From Falciphora oryzae (taxonomy: Eukaryota; Ascomycota; Sordariomycetes; Magnaporthales; Magnaporthaceae): 64,000 nt of DNA. Made by a program: the position numbers and the translations under genes. The stretch lies in NCBI GenBank assembly GCA_000733355.1, contig JNVV01000012.1:709655-773654 (forward strand). The letters are read 5' to 3'. This document shows, piece by piece, positions 55,901 to 64,000 of the stretch. Positions within the stretch are counted from its first letter, which is position 1. Every line of letters starts with the position of its first letter. The notes below the pieces were generated by a model. That model ran no database searches and was not told the DNA's origin. It saw nothing but the letters and a program-made list of their open reading frames with translations.

Positions 55901-58785
55901 TCTCTTTGGCTTATTTGGTATAGGGGGCCATGGGTTAATTGGGCTCCTTCCTTTAAGTAAATTTCGTAGTCCCAGGGCTGATGATCGGGAAAACGGGTAG
56001 CGGCCGCTTCCGTTATAATAGGAAGGAATTCCCTAAACTCCTCTGGTACCGATTCGAGGCCGTCCGAATCTGCTTTGGCCACTTCCTTAGGGGAAGGAAT
56101 ATTATGCCCGTATTTAATAGCCGCAATAACTGCGGGTTCGACCGTTTTTATATCCTCCCGAAGGCGTAAGCCTTTAAGGGGCCGTAAGTCCTATAGCTTC
56201 CGGGCCCGGGGTTTGTTGCATTTCCGGCATTTGTCCGAATCCATGCGGATGTCCCGAAGGTCGCGATCTAATAAGCCTAACGGTGGGTGTTGCTTTTACC
56301 ATGCGAAGGGTAGGATAACGTCGTAATTTGGATCCGTAGGACTAATTTCGAACGTTTCCGTAAAATAGTGCGTTTTGTGCCGGAGGGTAACGTCGATAAC
56401 TAGTTGCTTTCCGGCTTCTGGTTCGATTTTCCCTAAAAAGGAGGTCATTACGCGAGGGATGGTTTTATCGACCAAATGGCCTGGAAGTTGCTTGGCTATT
56501 TTGTCCGAAATAACCTTCGTATCGCTGCCACCGTCCAAAAGCACCCGGACAGGTATTTCCTTCGACCCCTTCGCCCGTATATACATGCGAAAAATTGGCT
56601 TTGCGAGTTCCCTATCCGTTAGGGGCCTTCGTGCAGCAGCGACGGTCGATGGTTGTCAACAGTCATCGTCCGATTCCGAATCCGATAGTTCAAAGATTCG
56701 TGGTTCGCTCGGGGCCTTTGAGGTAAGGCCAGCGATTTTAGCCTTTTTAGCCTATGGCTGTTCCTCCTATTCGTCCGTTGCAAAGCGTTTAAGAATGGAT
56801 TTGGCACCGGCCGTTTTTGCTGGTGTAGGAGGGAGTTCCTTGCCGTTGGTGTCCTTTTTGGCGTAGCATTTTAACGTATGGTGCCCTTCTTTTTCGTAGC
56901 GCTAGCAGTCGGCTTTAGCCAACTTTCGTGCGTCGATATCGCGTTGTTCGATTCCTTCGAGTGCCAATTTGGTGGTAGTCCAAATGTTGTCCTTTTTATC
57001 GGCGGCCTTTTTATCGTTAGCCTTTTTTCCGGAACGGGAGCTTGAGGATGGATTTGGGTTCCTGTTTTTGGAGCCTTTGCCGCGGCGACGGCCCGCGTTC
57101 GAGCGCTCCTAATTCGAAACGGGCTCGTTTTTTCCCTTTTCCTTTTAACCCGTTCCTTATATTAAAGCTTTAATGGAGGTTCTATCCGCGAACTTTTGCT
57201 CGTAAGTGATCCCTGCCTTTTGGAAGGCTTCGAGGAATTCGGCGTTATTTGTAAGGATTCGACCTTTATTGGCATATACCAAATCGGCGATACCTTCGGG
57301 TAGCGAGGATCGGACGAAATCCCGGAAGGTCGTACCGGTCTATCGGGTAGTGATATTATACTGCCCTAATTCCGTTAAATAGCCGACGATATCGCCGTTG
57401 TACTTTAAGGACCGGAGCTTTTTAGTATCAATTCGTTCCTCGTTAAAGTCTTTATAATGTTTTTCCAGCAACGAAACGTATCCTTTCCAGGAATTTCGAA
57501 CGTTTATAAATTCCAGTGAACGTACCCTAGCTACATGCCATTAGAGGGCGGTTCCTTTTAGGAGGGACCCGACCCAAATAATGCGGTGCGGGTTACCCGT
57601 AAAGTTTTAAGGGCAGGCGTTTATATAAACCTGTACCACGAACCACCAGTTTTTAAATTTAGTGCGATCCCTTTCGAAAGCGCTGGGGGCTTTGAGTTGC
57701 ACGGGGTTGATTATAAAAACCGTGCTTTAGGGAATTCCCTTAGGGGGTTGCGGCGCCCTATCGCTTAGCGGAAAGGGTGATCGGAATAGCCGTGGCTTTC
57801 GGTTAGGAGGTCGCGGTGGCAGGTTATTATCGCTACCATCCGATTCCGAAAAGTTCGAAAAGTCCGGATTACCGGCGGGTTGTCCTTGTATCCGTCCCAG
57901 CGTAATGCTTATACGGGCCTGGTTTGTTCGGGTTTGTAAATCCTTTAAGGTCCTTTCCATTTGTGCGGCCAGCAAGCCGGCGTTCGATCCGACAATCCGT
58001 TCCCGCGCTATCGAGCTTGTTTATTTAAAAGCGGAAGGCGGAAGTATATCGGTATCAATTTCGGCTTTATTTTCCTTTATAGGGACGGGTACGTCCTAGG
58101 GAAAGCTTTGGTTTAACCCGGGTTGTTAAAACGATCGTTGCAAGGCCGAAAGTACAGTAGCTGATTTAGGCCGCTTTCTTTATGCTGCAAGCCGCCGGCT
58201 TTCCCGTACGGCGTTTTTAACAAGCTGGTAAGTTTGGGCCAATATGCGTCGCTTGGTTTCGGTAAGGGCTTTGGGCGAAATATGCTTTTTAGTTAAGAGA
58301 TCCTGGATTTGGGCATCCTTATCGACGGCCCAGTTAGTAACTCCCTTTTTAAAGGTGGAAAGCCGTGCTTGTAAGTTTTGCAAATGGTTTTGTTGGGCCC
58401 AAGTAACATCCCGAAATTGAACTAGGGCCTCCGAACGGGTTTGTTGCTTTCCAGCCAAAGTGGCAATCGTAGCCCAAATTTGTTATGCAAATGCCTGGCT
58501 TTTTCCGATGATCCGTTGCCGAAATGCCTTTTATTGCTCGGCAGAAGCGATTAGGCTTTCTTTATATAAAAAGACGACGGTATTGTACGCGTGGGTGATG
58601 TGGTCGTAATAGGTCCTGATTTCGCGGATTTGTTCCCAATCGGCGAGGATTTCCTGGCTTACATTTCGGGATAGGGCCGAAATTGCTTCGTGCGTACTGA
58701 TAAATTCCCGCTGGATTTCGGTCATCCAGCCCGGGGGGTCCTGAAGGCGTCCCACGGATATAAGGGCTTGTTGTTTAAAGGCCAT
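53000..58785 (-). pseudogene. Gypsy gag-pol remnant
   Basis: One reading frame, interrupted by stops, covers the polyprotein. Gag-like helices lie at 58785-57150. A zinc knuckle near 56910 keeps C..EKEGHH..C but its second Cys is Tyr. The aspartic protease (VLLDGGSDTKVIS) is at 56586-56296, reverse transcriptase at about 56082-55200 with catalytic VYLDDLLIYA, RNase H at about 55119-54745, integrase zinc and core domains at about 54615-53600, and a chromodomain (GKVRYFVRWEDYPRKKDWTWEP) ending near 53110. In-frame stops fall where relatives have Gln or Trp, as C-to-T changes on either strand would produce. It cannot make a functional polyprotein. Confidence 0.9.
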
Positions 58786-59350
58786 GCTGAAAGGGGGTGC
58801 CGAATACAGGATAAGTGCCCCCTAATCGTCAAGCATAGGGGTATTTTGGCGTTCTTCCGGTGTAGACCGGGAGGGGCCTTCGGGGGCTTTTCCGGCCGCT
58901 TTTCCAGATTGGGCCGGCATCGTATCGGCAGGTATACCGGAATCGCTGGGCAAAAAAGGGGATTCCGTTAATTCCCGGGCCGGCATGCCAAAGTCGCTTA
59001 GTAGGGAAGGAGATATCGTTGCAAACGAGATGAAGGGGTCCGGTTCCCTGTATTCCTAGGCAGCGTAAAGTCCCAAACGTACAAGGGAGATTTTCCGGCC
59101 TTTTTTAAAATCCCGTGATTTCGCCAGGGCGACTAAAAAGGTGAAACGACCCTTTTGTATATTTTTTTCGCTTTCACCCGTTCGAAAACACCGGTGACAG
59201 TCAAAATGTTTGTGGTGTGGCCCCAGGGTTTTATTCGCTAAAAAAGGCAACAGTTGGGGTTTAGGGGTACCGACTGACAGGGCCTCTCTAAAGCTTAGGA
59301 GGAAAGATAGTGAGGCTTCCGTCAGGGGGCAGAGCGTAAGAAAGATTATT

Positions 59351-59636
59351 TGTAACAAGGGGTCAAAGACGGCTTGGAGAAAGAATCTCTAGATTGCAGA
59401 TAATCTTTCTATGGGCTCAAGAGATGCTTGAGGAAGAAGGAATCTTTCATGGAGGACATAGGAGATAGCAGGGTTTATATAAACCACCTTGTGATTCGTG
59501 CGAAGTATTAAGTATATGATTCACACTGCCATTCCGGCCTTCGGCCTTTGGGCCTCAGGGCCGTTGGGCACCTATACCGGTTCCCGGACCTTCTGTGGGG
59601 CCGATTGGGTGAGTCCACAGGTTCTTCCGTGTGACA
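59351..59636 (-). repeat. 5' LTR of the Gypsy element
   Basis: 286 bp. It abuts the truncated 3' end of the Fot1-like transposase gene directly on its right. Confidence 0.9.
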
Positions 59637-61485
59637 GGCGTTTACTTAATGCTTCGTTCGCCTTTCTAAACGTAAATACCTCGGTTCGGAAAAAGGCTAC
59701 CTTATGCATTATCGCTTTCGCCCCTTTTGCAATTTGTTCCACAGCCGTATAAATAGGAATTAAAAAGCTGCCCTGGTAATTGGAAATCCGAGTTTTAATA
59801 TGTTCGGATTGCGAAGTTGCTTCCCTAGCCGTCCGGGGCGTTTTAAAGGTCTAAAGTTTAGGGTCGTTTAAAGGCGTTCTCGGGGGAGTTGGAGTTCGTA
59901 ACCTTATATCCAGCTTTTCTAAAACCGAATTTGGATTGAAAAAAGCAAGGCCAGCCCCTTGAAAGCCTCCTTGGATATTTCCTTCGGTTATAGAATTAAA
60001 AAATGCCGCTTTAAACGCCGAAAAGAACTCGACTTTGGTCACGTAGCTAACGTATAACCTTATTAGGTTTTCGATTTATCGACCGTACGCCCGCTTTATT
60101 AGGCCGAAGCACCCGACGTTAAGCGGCTAAAAAAAGTGAAACGAATGCGGAAGCATGCAAAACGTAATAATGTTATGTTTTTAGCAATAGAGCTCGAAAT
60201 CCGTCAAATGGTGGCTTTCGTAGCCGTTTAGCACTAACAAACGATAGGACCTCGTGGAACGAGCTGCAATGTGTTTGTCGAAATGCTGGATCCATTCCAG
60301 GCCGAGTTCGTTCGTAGTCCACCCGTTGGCGCTTATTGCGATAACCTAGTTGCGTGGAAGGTCGGTTTCCGAGTACCAATTGGCTAAATGGTACTACCCT
60401 TTAACGATAACGTGGTTCACCAGCGAGTCGGTCAAACCACCGAGTCGATCACTTCGAAATCACGTGTTAAACGCGATTTTCGACACCCTTGCTAACTCGG
60501 CCAATTTAGGCCTAAATTTAACCAAATTTAAACAGGTTATATTTAACTAAAAAAGAAACTTAATTTAATTTTCTTGGATTTTAATCATTACCGCTTTAAG
60601 GTTAGTTCGTAGTACTGTATAATACACTGTGTAAAATATTAAACTAACCCTAAAGGGGTAGTAGTAAAAATCCAAAAAAATTAAATTAAATTTCCTATTT
60701 AGTTAAATATAACATTTTTAAATTTGGTTAAATTTGTGTTTAAATTGGCCAAGTTAGCAAGGGTGTCGAAAATCGCGTTTAATATGGGATTTTGAAGTGA
60801 TCGACTCGGTGGTTTGACCGACTCGCTGGTGAACCACGTTAATAAAAGGAGGGACCGCCTAACCGCAACAGTTAACCCTTTAAATGACTGTAGCCCATTC
60901 CCGGTTGCCAGGTTGGACCAGCTTTGCTTTGCTACGGCCTTCCGATGTTGTAATAACCATAGCAGCGGCGATCATGCCCATAAAAAAGCCGGTTTCGTCG
61001 AAGTTATAAATGTCGTTATCCAGGATGCCATATTTGGCTACAGTGTTCCGCATAAGGTCGAACCACGTAGAAACGAGCTTGGGATTTTCGCACTTGGCCC
61101 TTTGGTAGTTGTACTTTCGAATCTAGCGCGTGCCGAGCTTTGGGCGGCGCTTAACGAACCTTTCGACCTAGCACTTGCCAACGGTGCCCGCGTCGCGTTC
61201 GGCGAGCAGTCGGTTGGCCATATCTTTAATACCAGAAGGCCGGGGAGGAAATGCGCGGGAATTTAGCTCGAGTATGTATTTAACAAGCGCCTCCTTTTCG
61301 GATTTTGTAAATTTCCGTGTTTTGGGCATGTAGTCGCGTCGAGTAGGTTGGCCGCGCTTCCGCCGGGCGAGGGTGGAAAAGTCGACTTCGTAGATTTTGG
61401 CGGCGCCCCGGATATTTAACTGTGGATTCGATGCGATCGCCCGAAGGGTTAGAACAATTTTGCGTTCGTTGCTTTGGTTTGCCAT
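59637..61485 (-). pseudogene. Fot1/pogo-like (Tc1-mariner) transposase, interrupted and RIP-mutated
   Basis: Starts at ATG 61485. N-terminal psq-type helix-turn-helix (NIRGAAKIYEVDFSTLARR) and a CENP-B-type second HTH (KFTKSEKEALVKYILELNSRAFPPRPSGIKDMA), then a DDE_1 core: first Asp in NDIYNFDETGFFMGM, second position now Asn in RLLVLNGYESHH, third position now Asn in PLNVGCFG. Family members have Asp at these two sites, so the catalytic triad is lost by G-to-A changes. Stops are also at former Gln codons. The frame is interrupted at 60410-60839 by a foldback element and resumes exactly beyond it. The C-terminal part is cut at 59636 by the LTR. Confidence 0.88.
60410..60839. mobile_element. 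430-bp foldback MITE inserted in the transposase gene
   Basis: Terminal inverted repeats of about 140 bp begin ACGTGGTTCACCAGCGAGT and end with the complement. The element is flanked by TA duplications (60408-60409 and 60840-60841). Deleting it with one TA restores the transposase reading across the site. It has no coding capacity. Confidence 0.88.
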
Positions 61486-61519
61486 TGTTTGTTATGGAGC
61501 TATTCGTGGATGAAGTTGG

Positions 61520-61541
61520 ATTGACGCGTGGACGCGTCAAT
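61520..61541. repeat. 10-bp palindrome with 2-bp spacer
   Basis: ATTGACGCGT-GG-ACGCGTCAAT, 35 bp upstream of the Fot1-like transposase start. It could bind a regulator or the transposase itself; unproven. Confidence 0.6.
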
Positions 61542-61734
61542 TGTGGCACACACTGATGAACTACGTTAAATAAATTTTATTTATATTTTATTATTATACG
61601 ACGTATAAAACGTATAAAAATTCGGAGAAAATATTTTTACTAAAGAATTATTTTTAATAATAACTGATTAAATTTTTAGGAAATTCCACCGGAAATTGAA
61701 CAAAGTGCACCGACATTTTTTATATGCATTTTCG

Positions 61735-61778
61735 GGTGATCCACTCGCTTGTTTAATCCACTCACTTGTAAACCACGT
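61735..61778 (-). repeat. Right terminal inverted repeat of the Fot1-like element
   Basis: On the minus strand it reads ACGTGGTTTACAAGTGAGTGG followed by an internal near-repeat ACAAGCGAGTGGATCAC. It is followed by TA at 61779. It aligns with the ends of the 430-bp MITE, marking the 5' terminus of the transposon whose transposase begins at 61485. Confidence 0.65.
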
Positions 61779-61780
61779 TA

Positions 61781-61928
61781 TGTAGCCGATTTTATATAAT
61801 TATCTTCAAATTTGTAACCCTAACCCGGGTGAGATATTAAAAATGCAGGAGTTAAATTAGCGCATTTTTTTATATCTCGCCCAGGTTAAGGTTATAAAAT
61901 TAGAGATAATTATATAAAATCGGCTACA
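61781..61928. mobile_element. 148-bp MITE, near-perfect hairpin
   Basis: Inverted arms of about 60 bp start TGTAGCCGATTTTATATAAT, with TA target duplications at 61779-61780 and 61929-61930. The short loop contains no ORF. Unrelated in sequence to the 430-bp element. Confidence 0.85.
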
Positions 61929-61930
61929 TA

Positions 61931-62067
61931 GTTAAAACCTTAATTTTAAAATTTCATTAAATTTAGACCAGAATTGGTGGAGTTAAAGCGAGTTAAAAAA
62001 CAGCGTTTAGTATGGGATTTTGAAGTGCGCCACTCGCTTGTGTGCGCCACTCGCTTGTGAACCACGT
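61931..62067. mobile_element. Solo right arm of the 430-bp MITE family
   Basis: Its inner part (CAGCGTTTAGTATGGGATTTT then GAAGTG) and outer end (CTCGCTTGTGAACCACGT, then TA) match the right arm of the element at 60410-60839. No left arm is present. Confidence 0.65.
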
Positions 62068-62176
62068 TAATCACTCTCCCAATTTCAATGCAGCAGCCCA
62101 ACCGGCTGATGTTCTGGAAAGTTTAAAAATGTGTCGTCGCAGCACATCGCCCTTCCGTGTGTGCAGCGCCTCCAGC

Positions 62177-63502
62177 CTACTCATCCTCATCCTTGGCCCG
62201 CTTGCGCTTCCTTGTCTCGTCTGCTGGCTTCTTCTCGCCCTTCCTGATGGCGATCACGGCGCGCACGCTCTCCGAGTTGTCTGCCTCGTAGCATCTTTTG
62301 CTGTCGATCTCGAGAAAGTTGAACGTCTCGAGACGAGTTCCCAGGGCTAAAACAAGTAAATTTGACCCGGTGAGCACATGACATCCCCAAACTCGAGGGC
62401 GCGTGTGGTCAAAGGTTTACTTACTAAACTTGCTCGCTGGGGGCGGGGCGGCAACACGCTTGGTCTTCCTGCTGTTCGCCGGCCGACGCACAGCTTCCGA
62501 GATGCTAGGTGGTCCGATGAAGGACCTAGCAGCCGACGGTGTCACCAGCATGAAGAAGTACCTCTCGCCTTCCTCAAGACCGTCATTGAGACCGAATTCG
62601 ATATACGTGGCTCCTGGCGGCGTCTCGAACCGCCTAGCCAGGCATCTGCAAGACTGGCCACGCTCGTTGTTCTCCAAGTCTTTCAGCAGGGCCCTGGTTG
62701 GGTCTTGCGAGGGCAAGCAGGGCAGCTTATCAGAGCAGGCTGCAACAGCAGAGGAGCTGGGTTAGTTAGGTAGTTACGACAAAGTGCTACTCAGCAAGAC
62801 AAAGGAGGACATATTCCCAAAAAAAAAAAAAGCCTTACCATCCTCCGCCAGAAGCAGGGTCTCCCGCAGGTGGGAGCATCGAGACGCGAGGTGGCATTGA
62901 ACCTCAACGGTGGCGCCGGGCTTCGATCCTAGGGCAGCCCACTCCAGTCGCAGCCGAGGGGCACCCTCAGCAACCGGGTTCGTGACTTTTAGGTTGCCTG
63001 TGCGCTGGTAGTCGAGCAAGCACTGCCCGATTAGGCGTTCCCATAGCTTCTTCTGACGCTCCAGAGGGTTCCGGGGCGTCACGAGAAACAGGGCAGAGGG
63101 CAGCTGGGACATGATTCCGGCGAACAAATCCCCGACAGTGTGGAAGACAACGTCTTCCTCGGCGACATCGGCCTCTAAGCCCAGTTCGTTGACGGCCTCG
63201 TTCAGTGATAGCCATCTATCGTGCACGCGAAGGCGGGTCGGGGCCACGAGGATACGACGTGCCTGCCAGTCAGCAAGCCCCGAGCCGGAATAGAAGAGCT
63301 GAAGACGCAGCTTCCCGGCCTGGACAAACTCGGGGGTGAGATCTTTCGTGTGTGGGCAGGCTCTCAGGCAGCTATGGAGGAGACGCTTTACCGCCGCCGC
63401 GAATGAGTTGTCCGGGAAAACATGAACAGCAGGCGAGGCTTCAAAGCGCCGCTGCTCCTCTTCCTTGGCGGTTCGGACCAGGCCGTGCGCCCGCAGGATA
63501 AG
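62177..63502 (-). pseudogene. Unknown gene, 5'-truncated, three exons
   Basis: Exons 63502(open)-62839, 62739-62425 and 62346-62177 join through GTAAGG..TTGCAG and GTAAGT..TTTTAG introns, all in frame. The product of about 380 residues has no recognised domain; it contains QRKKLWERLIGQCLLDYQRTG, PGATYIEFGLNDGLEEGERYFFML and ends in a basic KRKRAKDEDE, a possible nuclear signal. The first exon is closed by an in-frame stop at 63505-63503 and has no ATG before the middle of the domain, so the real 5' end is missing. The adjacent sequence is transposon-derived. GC-rich codons show it escaped RIP. Confidence 0.55.
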
Positions 63503-63642
63503 TCAAGACCCCTGTTTTGCGCCACCCCCCACTTCCGGCCACCCCAATTCCAACCACCCGATTTTCAACGCGTCAACTTCAACGGGTCGCCATTTAACGA
63601 GCAATTGATCCTTTAACCTCTTTTTTGGTGCATTTTGATACC

Positions 63643-63937
63643 TGTCACACGGAAGAACCCGTGGACCCAACTAGTCGGCATCACGAGTCGGCCTCACGGG
63701 GGTTTGAAGACCCGCATAGGCGGTCAACGGCCCTGAGGCCAAGCGGTGAAGGTCGGAAGGCAGTGTAAATCATGTACTCGATACTTCGCACGGATCACAA
63801 AGGGTCTATATAAACCCTGCCATCTCCTATGTCCTTCACGAGAGATTCCTTCCTCCTAAAGCATCTCTTGAGCCCATAGAAAGATTATCTGCAATCTAGA
63901 GATTCTTTCTCCAAGCCGTCTTTGACCCCTTGTTACA
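63643..63937 (+). mobile_element. Solo LTR of the Gypsy family
   Basis: 295 bp, TGTCACACGG..TTGTTACA, inverted relative to the LTRs at 52652 and 59351. Flanked by perfect 5-bp target duplications ATACC at 63638-63642 and 63938-63942, and no internal domain is present, so it formed by LTR-LTR recombination. Confidence 0.92.
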
Positions 63938-64000
63938 ATACCGGACCCTTCATAAAGCAATATACGGAAACGGAGATCGCGTGCGCCCTCGAGGGCGTGC
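63938..64000 (+). mobile_element. Start of a second pogo-like transposase, partial
   Basis: The last 60 bases read GPFIKQYTETEIACALEGV in one frame, which fits the opening of psq-type HTH domains of fungal pogo/Fot transposases. It runs off the window. The solo LTR sits immediately upstream. Confidence 0.4.

Larger units (their letters stand above)
52652..59636 (-). mobile_element. RIP-decayed Gypsy-type LTR retrotransposon with chromodomain
   Basis: Bounded by LTRs at 52652-52946 and 59351-59636 (TG..CA ends), total about 7.0 kb, oriented to the minus strand. A purine tract (AAGAAGAGGAGGATAG, minus strand, ending at 52947) abuts the 3' LTR as a polypurine tract should. Internal order on the minus strand is gag, protease, reverse transcriptase, RNase H, integrase, chromodomain, which defines a chromovirus-type Gypsy element. 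The coding region has many stops. The two LTRs differ in length (295 against 286 bp) and at many C/T sites, and the 5-bp flanks (GATAG left, GGCGT right) do not match, so the copy is old or rearranged. Confidence 0.92.

Noticed and set aside
61545..61780. A third complete MITE of the 430-bp family
   Set aside because: Only right-end-like motifs (GAACTACGTT, AAACCACGTT) occur; no matching left arm was found, so this is read as the terminus of the Fot1-like element.
1..64000. tRNA or rRNA genes
   Set aside because: I looked for the T-loop consensus (GGTTCGAATCC-like) and for rRNA-like sequence and saw none that folds plausibly; a covariance-model scan could still find one.

Overview
This window looks like a chromosome segment of a filamentous ascomycete, probably a Sordariomycete (Sordariales-like). 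The evidence is short spliceosomal introns of about 50-115 nt with GT..AG ends, GC-rich third positions in genes, fungus-specific families (Zn2Cys6 factors, fungal CorA-like, DUF2235, HET, guanyl-specific RNase) and AT-rich transposons whose stop codons fit repeat-induced point mutation (RIP). Exon joins were made by eye from splice signals and preserved frame; no alignment was run.

Left part (1-17 kb) is gene-poor and decayed. It holds a CorA-like fragment cut by the window edge, a 6-cysteine small secreted protein, a secreted RNase of the T1 family with all five catalytic residues, a membrane protein, a broken vWA-domain gene, a broken DUF2235 hydrolase gene and pieces of a Tad-like LINE. 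One intact gene, a secreted M28 aminopeptidase, sits among them. From 17.4 to 28.5 kb lie ordinary genes: a Mep/Amt ammonium transporter with two GATA sites upstream, a gamma-glutamyltransferase, a PAF-acetylhydrolase-like lipase, a HET-like pseudogene broken by a 16-bp duplication, a membrane-anchored aldehyde-dehydrogenase-like protein lacking its catalytic Cys and Glu, and a small conserved-looking protein.

The most interesting part is 28.7-51.9 kb, an uninterrupted run of 11 genes that looks like a catabolic (or tailoring) cluster. It contains a cupin, a fumarylacetoacetase-family hydrolase, a LigB/DODA-type extradiol ring-cleavage dioxygenase, an FAD salicylate-hydroxylase-type monooxygenase, two CocE/NonD serine hydrolases, two PhyH Fe(II)/2-oxoglutarate dioxygenases, two zinc-finger regulators (one carrying C2H2 plus Zn2Cys6) and an MFS transporter. 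Hydroxylation, extradiol cleavage and C-C hydrolysis form the core logic of a meta-cleavage pathway. The same 20-nt motif, (CCGAA)3CCGAG, lies about 286 bp upstream of both PhyH genes in the same orientation. A related CCGAG/CCGAA array lies upstream of the monooxygenase, and a CCGAA-N3-TTCGG palindrome lies upstream of one regulator. This suggests a shared operator and an autoregulated pathway factor.

Right part (52-64 kb) is a nest of transposons. A 7-kb RIP-decayed chromodomain Gypsy element lies next to a Fot1/pogo-like transposase gene, which is itself interrupted by a 430-bp foldback element whose TIRs match the termini of the host transposon. A second 148-bp MITE, a solo arm, a solo LTR with perfect target duplication, a 5'-truncated unknown gene and the start of another pogo-like transposase complete the region.
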